From contig NZ_CP114871.1 of the NCBI RefSeq assembly GCF_027474405.1, positions 1,683,001 through 1,747,000 of the forward strand: 64,000 bases of DNA, read 5' to 3'. Below the pieces are notes generated by a model. That model did no database searches. It worked only from the letters and a program-made list of their open reading frames with translations, and was not told the origin of the DNA. This document shows, piece by piece, positions 45,054 through 54,245 of this stretch (positions within the stretch are counted from its first letter, which is position 1; each line of letters starts with the position of its first letter). This DNA comes from Caulobacter sp. NIBR2454 (GTDB lineage Bacteria; Pseudomonadota; Alphaproteobacteria; Caulobacterales; Caulobacteraceae). A program made the position numbers and the translations under genes.

Positions 45054-45090
45054 ATGTTGGGGTTCGCGCCGGCTTATCCCCAACATGTTG
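45054..45090. promoter_or_regulatory. Inverted repeat between the NrdJ-like gene and NDUFA12 gene
   Basis: ATGTTGGGG (45054-45062) and CCCCAACAT (45078-45086) form 9-bp perfect arms with a 15-base loop. The right arm also overlaps the 10-bp palindrome CAACATGTTG (45081-45090). The element lies in the shared upstream region of two divergent genes, so it is a candidate operator. Confidence 0.45.
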
Positions 45091-45158
45091 CATATTTCGC
45101 GATGCTGGACGCTGCCCGACGCCCCGCCTATATTCCGCGCGCGTCCGCTGACCGGCGG

Positions 45159-45602
45159 ATGTTGCGCCCCCTGTTTTCGGAAGCGATCGCCCGCGTGCTG
45201 AACCTGCTGAAATCGATCTTCACCTGGTGGAACCAAGGCACTGTGGGCCTGCGCTTCACCGTCAGCCGCCTGGGCCGTTTTGTTGGCCAGGATGAGTACG
45301 GCAACCGCTACTTCGAAGCCCGCGACGACCGCGAAAGCTATGACGTGGGCCGCAAGCGCCGCTGGGTGATCTTCCGCGGCTATGCCGACGCGTCGAAGGT
45401 GCCGGCCGAATGGCACGGCTGGCTGCACTACACCCTGGACGAGGTCCCGACCGACGAGCCGCTGGCGCGCAAGGTCTGGGAGAAGGATCACCTGCCCAAT
45501 CTGACCGGCACCGTCCATGCCTGGCGCCCGCAGGGCTCCATCGCGCGAAGCGGTGAGCGTCCGGCCGCCACGGGCGACTATCAGGCCTGGTCGCCGGAGT
45601 AA
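45159..45602 (+). CDS. NADH:ubiquinone oxidoreductase NDUFA12-like subunit
   Basis: This is a small supernumerary complex I subunit (17.2 kDa family) shared by alphaproteobacteria and mitochondria. Family features: LLKSIFTWWNQGTVGLRFTV, LGRFVGQDEYGNRYFEARD, RRWVIFRGYADASKVPAEWHGWLHY and the conserved final YQAWSPE. The start is uncertain. ATG at 45159 (147 residues) lies too close to its GGCGG, and GTG at 45195 (135 residues) fits the family N terminus better but has a distant GGAAG. It is far from any nuo operon in this window. The next gene begins 14 bases after its stop. Confidence 0.9.
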   Translation: MLRPLFSEAIARVLNLLKSIFTWWNQGTVGLRFTVSRLGRFVGQDEYGNRYFEARDDRESYDVGRKRRWVIFRGYADASKVPAEWHGWLHYTLDEVPTDEPLARKVWEKDHLPNLTGTVHAWRPQGSIARSGERPAATGDYQAWSPE

Positions 45603-45616
45603 GGCGCTTGAAGCCC

Positions 45617-46237
45617 ATGCGGATCATCGTCGGCGGCGCGGTTTTGCTGTCGGCCGCCGCCGCAAGCTTGGCCATAGCGCAGCAGACGCCCCCGCCGGCC
45701 GCACAACCCGCGCCGGCTCCAGTTCCCGCCGCGCCGTCGCCCGCGTCGGAAGCGCCGCCGCCGATCGCCGTCATCCCGCTGCCGCCAGCGCCCGCCGCCG
45801 CCCCCGCCGTGGTGACGCCCGCGCCCGAGGCGCCCGCGCCGACCAAGCCCGCCATCGCCCCCAAGCCGGACGAGCCGCTGAAGCGCGGCCGCTCCGGCGT
45901 CGCGATCATGCAGGCCCTGGACAAGATCACAGCCGAGACCATGCGCTTCGAAGCGCCGGTCGGTCAGCCGATCCGCTACAAGAACCTGATCTTCACCGTG
46001 CGGGCCTGCGAGACCAGCGCCCCGGACGAGGTTTCGCCCGACGCCACTGCATATGTACAGGTGGTGTCGCAGAGCCGCGACGACCGGGGCCGGCCGGTGG
46101 GCCCGGTGCGCGACGTGTTCCGTGGCTGGATGTACGCGTCCTCGCCGGGCGTGCGCCCGCTGGAGCATCCGGTCTATGACGCCTGGCTGATCGCCTGCAA
46201 GGCTTCGGCCGCACCGGCCCCGGCCGGAAAGCGGTAG
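45617..46237 (+). CDS. DUF2155 domain exported protein
   Basis: This is a 206-residue protein. A signal peptide (residues 1-22, ending AIAQ) is followed by a long Pro/Ala-rich low-complexity linker (about 23-88) and a C-terminal DUF2155 domain. The domain contains [39 protein letters not shown] with a conserved cysteine, [28 protein letters not shown] and the second cysteine. The domain is found in alphaproteobacterial envelope proteins of unknown role. TTG at 45608 is an alternative start. The last 64 bases overlap the aat gene on the other strand. Confidence 0.85.
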   Translation: MRIIVGGAVLLSAAAASLAIAQQTPPPAAQPAPAPVPAAPSPASEAPPPIAVIPLPPAPAAAPAVVTPAPEAPAPTKPAIAPKPDEPLKRGRSGVAIMQALDKITAETMRFEAPVGQPIRYKNLIFTVRACETSAPDEVSPDATAYVQVVSQSRDDRGRPVGPVRDVFRGWMYASSPGVRPLEHPVYDAWLIACKASAAPAPAGKR

Positions 46238-46824
46238 AAGTCGGCGTCTGTCGCCAGGGCGGCCTCGAGCCGCCGGCGATACTTGTCCCGAGGCAATTCC
46301 ATCGCCCCGAACGTCGCCAGATGGTCGGTGAGGAACTGCGTGTCCAGCAGGGTGAAGCCGCCGGCCACCAGGCGGGCCACGAGGTGGGTCAGGGCGATCT
46401 TGCTGGCGTCGGTGGCGCGGCTGAACATGCTTTCACCGAAGAAGGCCCCGCCGATCGATACGCCGTAGAGGCCGCCCACCAGCTGGCCGTCGCGCCAGCA
46501 TTCGACGCTGTGAGCCAGACCCAGCAGGTAGAGCTCACGATAGAGCATCTGGATCGGGTGGTTGATCCAGGTCTCGGGCCGGTCGGGACGCGCTTCGGCG
46601 CAGGCTTCAACGACGGCGTCGAAGGCCGTGTCGATGCGGATTGTGAAGGGCTCGCCGCGCAGGGTGCGGGCCAGTCGCCGGGGCACGTGGAACCGTTCGA
46701 AGGGCAGCACGCCCCGACGCTCGGGATCGATCAGGAAGATGCGATCATCGTCGCGGGCGTCCGCCATGGGGAACACGCCGCGACGATAACAGGCGATCAG
46801 GTCCTCGACCGTGAAGGCGTCCAC
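46174..46824 (-). CDS. aat: Leucyl/phenylalanyl-tRNA-protein transferase
   Basis: This 216-residue N-end-rule enzyme attaches Leu or Phe to proteins with N-terminal Lys or Arg, marking them for ClpS/ClpAP. It has the [14 protein letters not shown] start, a Glu-containing [11 protein letters not shown] segment, [39 protein letters not shown] (about residues 95-133) and [30 protein letters not shown]. The start is GTG at 46824, one base beyond the accC stop. The C-terminal 20 residues run antisense into the DUF2155 gene, a 64-base overlap. Confidence 0.95.
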   Translation of the reverse strand: MDAFTVEDLIACYRRGVFPMADARDDDRIFLIDPERRGVLPFERFHVPRRLARTLRGEPFTIRIDTAFDAVVEACAEARPDRPETWINHPIQMLYRELYLLGLAHSVECWRDGQLVGGLYGVSIGGAFFGESMFSRATDASKIALTHLVARLVAGGFTLLDTQFLTDHLATFGAMELPRDKYRRRLEAALATDADFYRFPAGAGAAEALQAISQAS

Positions 46825-46825
46825 G

Positions 46826-48169
46826 TCACGCCTGCGCCTTGATCCAGTTTTCGAGCCAATGGATGTTGTAGTCGCCGTCCAGGATGTCCTGCTGGTTCAG
46901 CAGGTCGATGAACAGCGGCGTCGTGGTTTCGATGCCGCCCACGACCATTTCGCCCAGGCAGCGCTTCAGACGGGCGATGCACTCGGCGCGGTCGCGGCCG
47001 TGGACGATGAGCTTGCCGATCAGGCTGTCGTAGTAGGGCGGGATCGAATAGCCGGCGTAGATGGCGCTATCGAGACGCACGCCCAGGCCGCCGGGAGCGT
47101 GGAAGTCGGTCACCAGGCCCGGCGAGGGCGTGAAGGTGCGGGCGTTCTCGGCGTTGATGCGGCATTCGATGGCGTGGCCTTCGAAGACGACCTCTTCCTG
47201 GGTGAAGCTGAGCGGCAGGCCGGCGGCGATGCGGATCTGCTCGCGCACCAGATCGATGCCGGTGATGGCTTCGGTGACCGGGTGCTCCACCTGCAGGCGG
47301 GTGTTCATCTCGATGAAGAAGAACTCGCCGTCTTCGTACAGGAATTCGATGGTTCCGACGCCGAGGTAGCCGATGGCGCGGACCGCATCGACCACGACCT
47401 TGCCGATCTTGGCGCGGGCGGCGGCGTCGATGGCCGGGGAGGGGGCTTCTTCCAGCACCTTCTGGTGGCGGCGCTGCAGCGAGCAGTCGCGTTCACCCAG
47501 GTGAACCACGTTGCCGTGGCTGTCGGCGATGACCTGAAGCTCGATGTGGCGCGGCTTTTGGAGGTAGCGCTCCATATAGACCGTGCCGTCGCCGAAGGCC
47601 GCGGCGGCCTCGGCCTGGGCGGTGGCGACAGCCTCGCCCAGGGATTCGCGGTCCAGGGCGACCTTCATCCCACGACCGCCGCCGCCGGAGGCGGCCTTGA
47701 TCAGGACGGGGAAGCCGATGGTTTCAGCGGCAGCCATGGCCTCTTCGACCGTGGCCACGCCGCCGTCGGAGCCGGGAACGACAGGGATGCCGGCGTCCTT
47801 GACCGTCTGCTTGGCGGTGATCTTGTCGCCCATGACCCGGATATGCTCGGGCTTGGGGCCGATGAAGGTGAAGCCGTGCGCGCCGACGATCTCGGCGAAG
47901 CGGGCGTTCTCGGACAGGAAGCCATAGCCCGGGTGGATCGCCTGGGCGCCGGTGATCTCGGCGGCGGCGATGATCGACGGGATGTTCAGATAGCTCTTGG
48001 CCGCCGGAGCGGGGCCTATGCAGACGCTTTCGTCGGCCAGGCGCACCCACATGGAGTTGGCGTCGGCTTCGGAGTGAACCGCCACGGTGGCGATGCCCAT
48101 TTCCTTGCAGGCGCGGTGGACCCGCAGGGCGATCTCGCCGCGGTTCGCGATAAGGATCTTGTCGAACAT
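46826..48169 (-). CDS. accC: Acetyl-CoA carboxylase biotin carboxylase subunit
   Basis: This 447-residue ATP-grasp enzyme carboxylates the biotin of AccB using bicarbonate. It has the [18 protein letters not shown] start, the glycine-rich ATP lid [12 protein letters not shown] (about 160-170), [32 protein letters not shown] and [16 protein letters not shown] with the catalytic Glu and Arg. It begins five bases after accB. Full length. Confidence 0.98.
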   Translation of the reverse strand: MFDKILIANRGEIALRVHRACKEMGIATVAVHSEADANSMWVRLADESVCIGPAPAAKSYLNIPSIIAAAEITGAQAIHPGYGFLSENARFAEIVGAHGFTFIGPKPEHIRVMGDKITAKQTVKDAGIPVVPGSDGGVATVEEAMAAAETIGFPVLIKAASGGGGRGMKVALDRESLGEAVATAQAEAAAAFGDGTVYMERYLQKPRHIELQVIADSHGNVVHLGERDCSLQRRHQKVLEEAPSPAIDAAARAKIGKVVVDAVRAIGYLGVGTIEFLYEDGEFFFIEMNTRLQVEHPVTEAITGIDLVREQIRIAAGLPLSFTQEEVVFEGHAIECRINAENARTFTPSPGLVTDFHAPGGLGVRLDSAIYAGYSIPPYYDSLIGKLIVHGRDRAECIARLKRCLGEMVVGGIETTTPLFIDLLNQQDILDGDYNIHWLENWIKAQA

Positions 48170-48174
48170 GACCG

Positions 48175-48672
48175 CTACTCGATGACGACGAGCGGCTCGC
48201 CGAACTCGACGGGCTGGGCGTCACCGACCAGAATCTCGATCACGGTACCGCCCTTGGGCGCCGGGATCGGGTTCATGGTCTTCATGGCTTCCACGATCAG
48301 CAGGGTCTGGCCGGCGGTGATCTTGTCGCCGACCTTGATGAAGTTGTCGGCGCCCGGCTGGGGCGCGAGATAGGCCGTGCCGACCATGGGCGACTTGATC
48401 AGCTCGCCACGGGTCGCGGCGGGCGCGGCCTCGACGGCGGGAGCCGCGGCGGCCGGGGTCGGAGCAGCAGCCGGGGCGGCGGCGGCGACCGGAGCCGGAG
48501 CGGCTGCGTAGGTGACCTGCTGCGGGGCGGCGGTCAGCTCGCGAGCCACGCGGATGCGCAACTCGCCCTGCTCGACTTCGATCTCGGTGAGGCCGGTGTC
48601 GGAGAGGATGTCGGCCAGTTTGCGCACCAGACGCGCGTCGATGGAATCCGCTGGGGCCTTGGGCGTGGACAT
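48175..48672 (-). CDS. accB: Acetyl-CoA carboxylase biotin carboxyl carrier protein
   Basis: This 165-residue carrier has an N-terminal region (about 10-50), an Ala/Pro-rich flexible linker (about 55-90) and a C-terminal biotinyl domain. The biotin-accepting lysine is in [13 protein letters not shown] (about residue 131), and the domain opens with [23 protein letters not shown]. It precedes accC, the standard order. Gap to aroQ: 35 bases. Confidence 0.97.
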   Translation of the reverse strand: MSTPKAPADSIDARLVRKLADILSDTGLTEIEVEQGELRIRVARELTAAPQQVTYAAAPAPVAAAAPAAAPTPAAAAPAVEAAPAATRGELIKSPMVGTAYLAPQPGADNFIKVGDKITAGQTLLIVEAMKTMNPIPAPKGGTVIEILVGDAQPVEFGEPLVVIE

Positions 48673-48707
48673 ATTGGAATTAGACCTTGTTCTGTTGGCC
48701 GTGCGGG

Positions 48708-49151
48708 TCAGGCGGCGCCGACGAGGCCGGCCGCGGCCGCGACGGCCAGTTCATAACTCGCCGCGCCGAAGCCGGATACGACTCCCGTCGCCGCGAGCGA
48801 AACGTAGGTGTGACGGCGAAAATCCTCTCGCGCCGCCGGATTCGAAAGATGGCACTCGACGATGGGTATAGCCAAAGTCTTGAGCGCGTCGAGGAGGGCC
48901 ACGGAAGTGTGACCGTAACCGGCCGGGTTGAGCACCAGGGCGCAGCCCTCGGTGCGGGCTTCCTGAACCCAGTCGATCAGTTCGCCTTCATGGTTGGATT
49001 GACGGAAAACGACGCTCAGCCCCCTGGCGTCCGCCGTCCGCTCGCAGCGCGCGCGCACGTCGTCCAGGGTGTCTCTTCCATAAATCTCCGGCTCACGCTG
49101 GCCCAGCAGGTTGAGATTGGGCCCGCTAAGCACATAGATCGGTTTGGACAT
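48708..49151 (-). CDS. aroQ: 3-dehydroquinate dehydratase, type II
   Basis: This 147-residue shikimate-pathway enzyme has [18 protein letters not shown] at the N terminus with the lid residues, the [10 protein letters not shown] loop, [16 protein letters not shown] and the catalytic His in [20 protein letters not shown]. It is the first gene of aroQ-accB-accC, as in many proteobacteria. Confidence 0.97.
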   Translation of the reverse strand: MSKPIYVLSGPNLNLLGQREPEIYGRDTLDDVRARCERTADARGLSVVFRQSNHEGELIDWVQEARTEGCALVLNPAGYGHTSVALLDALKTLAIPIVECHLSNPAAREDFRRHTYVSLAATGVVSGFGAASYELAVAAAAGLVGAA

Positions 49152-49232
49152 TCGGCCCCGCGGTCGATTCCGCCGTCTTGTATCCCCCGAAGGACGGGGT
49201 CACAAGCTTTGCGGCTCAGATGAGGCGATCCG

Positions 49233-49433
49233 ATGCAGTTGATGATCAATGGCGAACAGCGTGCGGTAGAGGGTGTGGGCGACGTCGCCTCCCTCGTGAT
49301 TTCGCTGGGACTGGACGTGCGCAAGGTCGCCGTGGAGCGCAATCTGGAGATCGTTCCCCGGTCGATCTATGCCGACACCCCCCTGATGGACGGGGATCGG
49401 ATCGAGATCGTTCATTTCATCGGGGGCGGGTGA
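49233..49433 (+). CDS. thiS: Sulfur carrier protein ThiS
   Basis: This is a 66-residue ubiquitin-like protein that carries the thiocarboxylate sulfur to the thiazole of thiamin. It has the beta-grasp pattern MQLMINGEQRAV and KVAVERNLEIVPRSIYADTPLMDGDRIEIVHFIGGG. The C terminus ends in three glycines; Gly-Gly is the functional end, so the extra Gly is a small variation. It is divergent from aroQ. thiG, its usual neighbour, is 3.5 kb away. Confidence 0.93.
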   Translation: MQLMINGEQRAVEGVGDVASLVISLGLDVRKVAVERNLEIVPRSIYADTPLMDGDRIEIVHFIGGG

Positions 49434-49442
49434 GGGGGCCTT

Positions 49443-49475
49443 CTCCTGCCCGTACGCTTCGCTACGGGGCAGGAG
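49443..49475. terminator. REP-like hairpin between thiS and the VOC gene
   Basis: CTCCTGCCC (49443-49451) pairs with GGGCAGGAG (49467-49475); the inner bases also pair GTA with TAC, and the tip contains CGCTTCG. It sits in a 50-base convergent gap and would work as a bidirectional terminator. The CGTACGCTTCGCTACGGG core resembles dispersed intergenic repeats of this lineage. Confidence 0.65.
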
Positions 49476-49483
49476 ATCAAGCC

Positions 49484-49903
49484 TTAAGCCTGCTGGTTCA
49501 TGCTCCAGCTCACGCCGAACGGATCGACGAATTCGCCGTAGGTGTCGCCCCAGAACATCTTCTGCGGCTCCATCTTGGCCACAGCGCCCGCGTCGATGGC
49601 GCGTTTGAACTGCTTTTCGATGTCGGTCGCCGGCAGCATCAGGGTAGCGCCCTGCAGCGGCTGGTAAGGCGCGCCGTGCTCGGGGAACGGGTCGCTGAGC
49701 ATCAGCGAGCTGCCGTTGACGTAAAGGTGGATGTGCATGGTCCTGCCGTTCTCGTCCGGCGGGTACTGGGCCGCCACCGTGGCGCCGAAAGCCCTGGCGT
49801 AGAACTCGGCGGCCTTGGCGGCGCCCTCGACGCAAAGATAGGCGACGACGCCGCCTTTCACTTCCACGGCCGGCATGGCCTGGGCTTGCGCTGAATCCGT
49901 CAT
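49484..49903 (-). CDS. VOC/glyoxalase family protein (PhnB-like)
   Basis: This is a 139-residue single VOC domain: VKGGVVAYLCVEGAAKAAEFYARAFGATVAA, SLMLSDPFPEHGAP, and a C-terminal MFWGDTYGEFVDPFGVSWSMNQQ ending typical of PhnB/DUF1428-like proteins. Metal ligands are not complete enough to name an activity. ATG at 49903 follows GGAGAG at five bases. Confidence 0.85.
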   Translation of the reverse strand: MTDSAQAQAMPAVEVKGGVVAYLCVEGAAKAAEFYARAFGATVAAQYPPDENGRTMHIHLYVNGSSLMLSDPFPEHGAPYQPLQGATLMLPATDIEKQFKRAIDAGAVAKMEPQKMFWGDTYGEFVDPFGVSWSMNQQA

Positions 49904-50038
49904 GGGTTCTCTCCGGGTTGAAGGTCGTCCCAAGGACGGTTCGGCCGGCGCATTCCCGACAGGTCGGCGCGATTATTTTCTGGACGGCGACGACCAGCGG
50001 TTTAGGTCGTCGCCAGAATACGCGCTGGAGCTTGAGTG

Positions 50039-50449
50039 ATGATGGACGACGCCGCAGAGCCGGTTTTCGAAGAGGGCGGCTATGACGCCGAGGACTGGAC
50101 CCGGCTGAAGCCGTTCGCGGGCGCTGTGGCGACCCTGGAGGATGTGCAGGCGCGCCGGGCCATCTTCGCGTTGGATGACACGCAGAACGGCCGGCCCATC
50201 GATATGGAACTGCCGCAACCGGTGATCTGGTGGAGCGAGGACGGTGAGGAGGCCGCCGTGGCGGTCCAGGCCGAGGCCCACGAGACCGACGAAGGCGAGA
50301 TCATGGAGGTTCTGGGCCTGGTCATGCCAGACGGCGGCGGGGCCGTGGCCCTGCTGGAGGACGTGGATCTGGTGGACGACAGCGACCCCGTCTGGCGCCG
50401 CCTGGTCACCGATGCGATCGGCGACGAGGCGGGCGACGACGAGGACTAG
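50039..50449 (+). CDS. Acidic hypothetical protein
   Basis: This is a 136-residue strongly acidic protein, with Asp and Glu dominating and a DEAGDDED end. There is no signal peptide. A central stretch GRPIDMELPQPVIWWSEDGEEAAVAVQAEAHETDEGE may be a beta core. GGAG lies eight bases before the ATG at 50039 (GTG at 50036 and ATG at 50042 are also possible). It converges on the acylase gene, sharing CTAG. I do not recognise the family. The acidic surface could mean a nucleic-acid mimic or metal binding, but nothing shows it. Confidence 0.65.
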   Translation: MMDDAAEPVFEEGGYDAEDWTRLKPFAGAVATLEDVQARRAIFALDDTQNGRPIDMELPQPVIWWSEDGEEAAVAVQAEAHETDEGEIMEVLGLVMPDGGGAVALLEDVDLVDDSDPVWRRLVTDAIGDEAGDDED

Positions 50450-52812
50450 CGCTTGGGCGTCAGACGGATGATCGTTTCGGCGTCCGCCTCCACCGCCGGG
50501 CGGGTGTAGCGCAAGGGCACGTAGGACCCGGCGGCCCACAGGGGGAACAGGTCCCGATAATGCGGGCTGGCCGGGTCGGCCGACTGGCCTGGCGCGTTGA
50601 TGGCCATGGAATTGTCCCAGGCGCCGACGTCCAGCACCACGCGTACCGTGGCGCCGGCGCTGAGCCGAAAATCACTGAATCGATAGCCGGCGGCATGGGG
50701 CGTGGAGCCTGAGCCGCCGGTCTGCAGCGGGCCGACGCTCATCTGTTCGGCGGTCTGGGGATCGGCCAGGACCGCCACGGCGGGCTCGAACCGGGCGTGA
50801 TGCAGCCGGCCCCAACGCCAGGTGCTCATGTCTGGACCCATGCGGCGCGACAGCTCGTCCAGGGCGGGCGGCAGGCTTTTCAGCATGATGGCGGCGCGGT
50901 CGGCGGGGGCCATTTCCTCCAGGGTTGAGAGGATGGCGTTCTGGGTCGGAATACCCATGGCGGTCGCCGCCTCGGGGGCGAGGGTCTGGATCAAGCTCGG
51001 CGCAAGGTGCTTCACCGCCCAGACCTCGGCGATGGCGGCAGGGGCGCTGTCGGCCGACATGCTGTTGTTCCAGGCCCGCATGAGGTCGATGGCCTGCTGC
51101 ACGCGGGGCTCGGGCGAGGACAGCCCGACCAGCATGGCGGTCAGGCGGCGGGAATTGACGCTGACATTGTCGTTCTGCAGGGCCATGGAGCCGGCCAGGG
51201 TGGCCTTGGGCGTGGCGGCCAGCACCTCGGTGATGCGGTCGATGCGCGAGCGGTCGCCGTACTCGAAGGCGATCTTGTACTGCTCGTTGGGATAATCCGC
51301 CGGCAGGTTCATCTCGTTGGCGGTGGCGAAGAAGCCGGTCTTGGGATTCTTGACGGACGGGAGCACGCCGGCCGGCTGGAAGCCCGCCCACTCGTAGCGG
51401 CCGTCGCCCGGGACCGGCAGCAGGCCGTCCCAGTTGGCGCGGACCGGAGCGACGCCCGAGGCGGCCCAGCCCGTGGTTCCGTCCGTGTCGGCGTAGATCA
51501 GGTTCAGGGACGGCGCGCCCCAGCCTTGGCTGGCCTTCTCGAAGTCGCTCCAGCTCTTGGCGCCCCACAGCCAGGACGAGGCGAAGTAGCCGGACATGCC
51601 GGGCTGGTTCCAGACGGTGCGCAGGGCGAAGGCGCGCTTCTTGGCGGCGTCGGCGTGCAGGACGGGGCCGTGGCGGGTGAAGCGCAGCTCGACCTCGCGC
51701 GGGGCTTGGCCCTTCACCTCGATGGTCTCGCGGAGCACCGTCATGGGCTCCCAGCCGTCCTTGTAGCGATAGCGGTCGCCATCGGTCTGGTAAGCGTAGA
51801 GGTCTTCCTGGTCGATGGCGAAGATGGTCAGGCCGAAGGCGGCCCTGCCGTTGTGGCCGAAGGACACCCCAGGCGCGGCGGGCTCGCCCGAGCCGATGAT
51901 CGACAGGCCGGGGGCCTCGATATGGGCGATGTAGCGCAGAGACGGCGCGCCGACCGCGCGGTGCGGGTCGTTGGCCAGGATCGGGCGACCGGTGGCGGTG
52001 CGGCTGCCGGCGATGACCCAATTATTGGAGCCTTCGGCGGTGATGCGGTCCACCGTCTCGGCGATGTCCAGCGGGGCGGCGGCAAGCTTGGCGGTCTTCA
52101 TGGGGTCGAAGCTGACCGTGGCCGTGCCGAGCAGGTAGTCCTTCAGCACGTCGGCCGGCACGTCGCAGGGATCGAGGCCTTCGGGAATGATCACTTCGTG
52201 GGTGGGTTCGAGCCTGCGGCGCAGCTTTTCGGCCTTGGCCCCGCCGGCGCAGAGGGTGCGGGCGCGGGCCAACTCCTGGGTGGCGTTGGAGACCAGGGCG
52301 TGGCTGCGGATGCGCAGGACATCCTGCGCCGACCAATCCTCGGGCTGGCTGGCGGTCAAACCGAACTCAACGGGCAGGGGTTTGGTCCCCGCCCGGACCT
52401 CGGCGACATAGGCGTTGATGCCGGAGGCGAAGGCCTCGACGGCGGTTCTGGCGTCGGGCGCGTAGGCGGCCCATTCAGCGGCCATGTCGCCGCGATAGAG
52501 GAACAGGCGGGCGGCGCGATCCTGGTCCACATAGGCGGGGCCGAAGCTGGCCGACAGCCGGCCCAGCCCGCGCTTGCGCCACAGGTCAATCTGCCAGAGC
52601 CGGTCGCGGGCGGCGTTGTAGCCTTGCAGGAAGAAGGCGTCGCGGGTGTTGCGGGCGTAGATGTGTGGAATGCCCCAGCGGTCGACGATCAGCTCGGCCG
52701 GCTCATTGAGGCCGGCAACCGTCCAAGCCTCCTGTCGGACGGCGGTGGACGCCGCCTGAGCCGCACCACCCGTCAAGGCGAGGGTCAGGCCCGCCAGCAG
52801 CATTCCACGCAT
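50446..52812 (-). CDS. Penicillin acylase family N-terminal-nucleophile hydrolase
   Basis: This is a 788-residue periplasmic precursor of the Ntn amidase family, cleaved into alpha and beta chains at the nucleophile. A signal peptide (residues 1-21, ending AQA) follows ATG at 52812, which is preceded by GGGGGAA. The alpha chain carries [34 protein letters not shown]. The beta-chain nucleophile is Ser262 in [15 protein letters not shown], and [11 protein letters not shown] and [12 protein letters not shown] follow. Substrates of this family range from beta-lactam side chains to N-acyl-homoserine lactones and cannot be assigned here. It lies between thiS and thiG. Confidence 0.93.
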   Translation of the reverse strand: MRGMLLAGLTLALTGGAAQAASTAVRQEAWTVAGLNEPAELIVDRWGIPHIYARNTRDAFFLQGYNAARDRLWQIDLWRKRGLGRLSASFGPAYVDQDRAARLFLYRGDMAAEWAAYAPDARTAVEAFASGINAYVAEVRAGTKPLPVEFGLTASQPEDWSAQDVLRIRSHALVSNATQELARARTLCAGGAKAEKLRRRLEPTHEVIIPEGLDPCDVPADVLKDYLLGTATVSFDPMKTAKLAAAPLDIAETVDRITAEGSNNWVIAGSRTATGRPILANDPHRAVGAPSLRYIAHIEAPGLSIIGSGEPAAPGVSFGHNGRAAFGLTIFAIDQEDLYAYQTDGDRYRYKDGWEPMTVLRETIEVKGQAPREVELRFTRHGPVLHADAAKKRAFALRTVWNQPGMSGYFASSWLWGAKSWSDFEKASQGWGAPSLNLIYADTDGTTGWAASGVAPVRANWDGLLPVPGDGRYEWAGFQPAGVLPSVKNPKTGFFATANEMNLPADYPNEQYKIAFEYGDRSRIDRITEVLAATPKATLAGSMALQNDNVSVNSRRLTAMLVGLSSPEPRVQQAIDLMRAWNNSMSADSAPAAIAEVWAVKHLAPSLIQTLAPEAATAMGIPTQNAILSTLEEMAPADRAAIMLKSLPPALDELSRRMGPDMSTWRWGRLHHARFEPAVAVLADPQTAEQMSVGPLQTGGSGSTPHAAGYRFSDFRLSAGATVRVVLDVGAWDNSMAINAPGQSADPASPHYRDLFPLWAAGSYVPLRYTRPAVEADAETIIRLTPKR

Positions 52813-52913
52813 CTGTTTCCCCCGAGGCTCTTTTAGATACTGACGCACCGGCGGCGAATATCCACCGCCATCGACGGTTTGTTCCGGGCGCGAGGGGGAG
52901 TAAGAACCCAGTC

Positions 52914-53714
52914 ATGAACGCGCATACGCCCACGCCCGAAACCGCCCTCGACACCTGGACCGTCGCCGGCCGCACCTTCAGCTCGCGTCTGATCGTCGGC
53001 ACGGGGAAATACAAGGACTATGCGACCAACGCCGCGGCGGCGCGCGCCGCCGGCGCCGAGATCGTCACTGTGGCGGTGCGGCGGGTGAACCTGACCGATC
53101 CGAACCAGCCGATGCTGGTCGACTATGTGAAGCCCGACGAGTTTACCTATCTGCCCAATACCGCCGGCTGTTTCACCGGCGAGGACGCGGTGCGGACCCT
53201 GCGCCTGGCGCGGGAGGCCGGCGGCTGGGACCTTGTGAAGCTGGAGGTGCTGTCGAACACGCCGCACCTGTTGCCCGACATGGAAGAGACCCTGCGGGCG
53301 CTGAAGCTGCTGATCAGCGACGGCTTCCAGGTGATGGTCTACTGCTCGGACGACCCGGTCTACGCCAAGAAACTGGAGGACGCGGGCGCGGCGGCGATCA
53401 TGCCGGCGGCGGCGCCGATCGGTTCGGGGCGGGGCATCCAGAACGTGTTGAACCTGGGCCTGATCATCGAGCAGAGCACGGTGCCGGTCCTGGTAGACGC
53501 GGGCGTCGGCACGGCGTCGGACGCCGTGATCGCCATGGAGCTGGGCTGCGACGCGGTGCTGATGAACACCGCCATCGCCGAGGCCAAGGACCCGATCCGC
53601 ATGGCCGGCGCGATGCGCCACGCGGTCATCGCCGGACGTGACGCCTATCTGGCGGGACGGATGGCCAAGCGTATGTACGCCGATCCGTCCTCGCCGCTTT
53701 CCGGCCTGATCTAG
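52914..53714 (+). CDS. thiG: Thiazole synthase
   Basis: This is a 266-residue TIM-barrel enzyme that forms the thiazole phosphate from DXP, dehydroglycine and ThiS thiocarboxylate. It has [14 protein letters not shown] at the N terminus, DLVKLEVL with the Schiff-base lysine (about residue 110), [36 protein letters not shown], and [11 protein letters not shown] with [11 protein letters not shown]. It is well preserved. Other thi genes are absent except thiS at 49233. Its stop shares CTAG with the next, convergent gene. Confidence 0.97.
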   Translation: MNAHTPTPETALDTWTVAGRTFSSRLIVGTGKYKDYATNAAAARAAGAEIVTVAVRRVNLTDPNQPMLVDYVKPDEFTYLPNTAGCFTGEDAVRTLRLAREAGGWDLVKLEVLSNTPHLLPDMEETLRALKLLISDGFQVMVYCSDDPVYAKKLEDAGAAAIMPAAAPIGSGRGIQNVLNLGLIIEQSTVPVLVDAGVGTASDAVIAMELGCDAVLMNTAIAEAKDPIRMAGAMRHAVIAGRDAYLAGRMAKRMYADPSSPLSGLI

Positions 53715-54172
53715 TTGGCCGGAGCCGCCTGGCGCGGCTTTGAGTACCAGAGGGCGTTGACGATCACCCAGCGGTCGCCAAAGCGGCCCAGGTGGAAGTA
53801 GTCGATGAACCAGGGCGTCTCGACGCGCGCCATGGCGATGTTGGCGTCCACCTCCACGACCTTCACCTGACGGTCCCACTTCTCGCGCGGCGTCTTCAGG
53901 ACGCCGTCGGCGGTGAGGGAGACCAGTTCGTCCTTGCTCATGCGGCGCAGAGGGAGAACCTCGTCGCGGTCGGTCGGTTTAATGGCGCGCTTGGCGAGGT
54001 CGGGATGCAGGGCCCGGGCGACGCGGGCAGGATCGCCCTCGAGCTGACCATCGAGATAGTCGTAGGCCACGGCCTCGATCGCGCGGACGGTCTCGGGCGA
54101 AACCTGTTCGGCCGGAAGGGCGAGCGCGAGGGTCGGCGCCGCCAGGGCGGCGGCCAGGATGATCTTGAACAT
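53711..54172 (-). CDS. Exported NTF2-like protein
   Basis: This is a 153-residue protein. The signal peptide [18 protein letters not shown] ends near residue 18. The remainder is an NTF2/lumazine-binding-like fold: [77 protein letters not shown]. It may hold a small ligand; the catalytic role is unknown. It shares CTAG with thiG. Confidence 0.8.
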   Translation of the reverse strand: MFKIILAAALAAPTLALALPAEQVSPETVRAIEAVAYDYLDGQLEGDPARVARALHPDLAKRAIKPTDRDEVLPLRRMSKDELVSLTADGVLKTPREKWDRQVKVVEVDANIAMARVETPWFIDYFHLGRFGDRWVIVNALWYSKPRQAAPAN

Positions 54173-54245
54173 GCGGAACCCCGTTATGACGTTGGTTGGC
54201 GGATACACCGCCGCCCATGATCCCGCAGCTTAAAGTTCTGACAGG

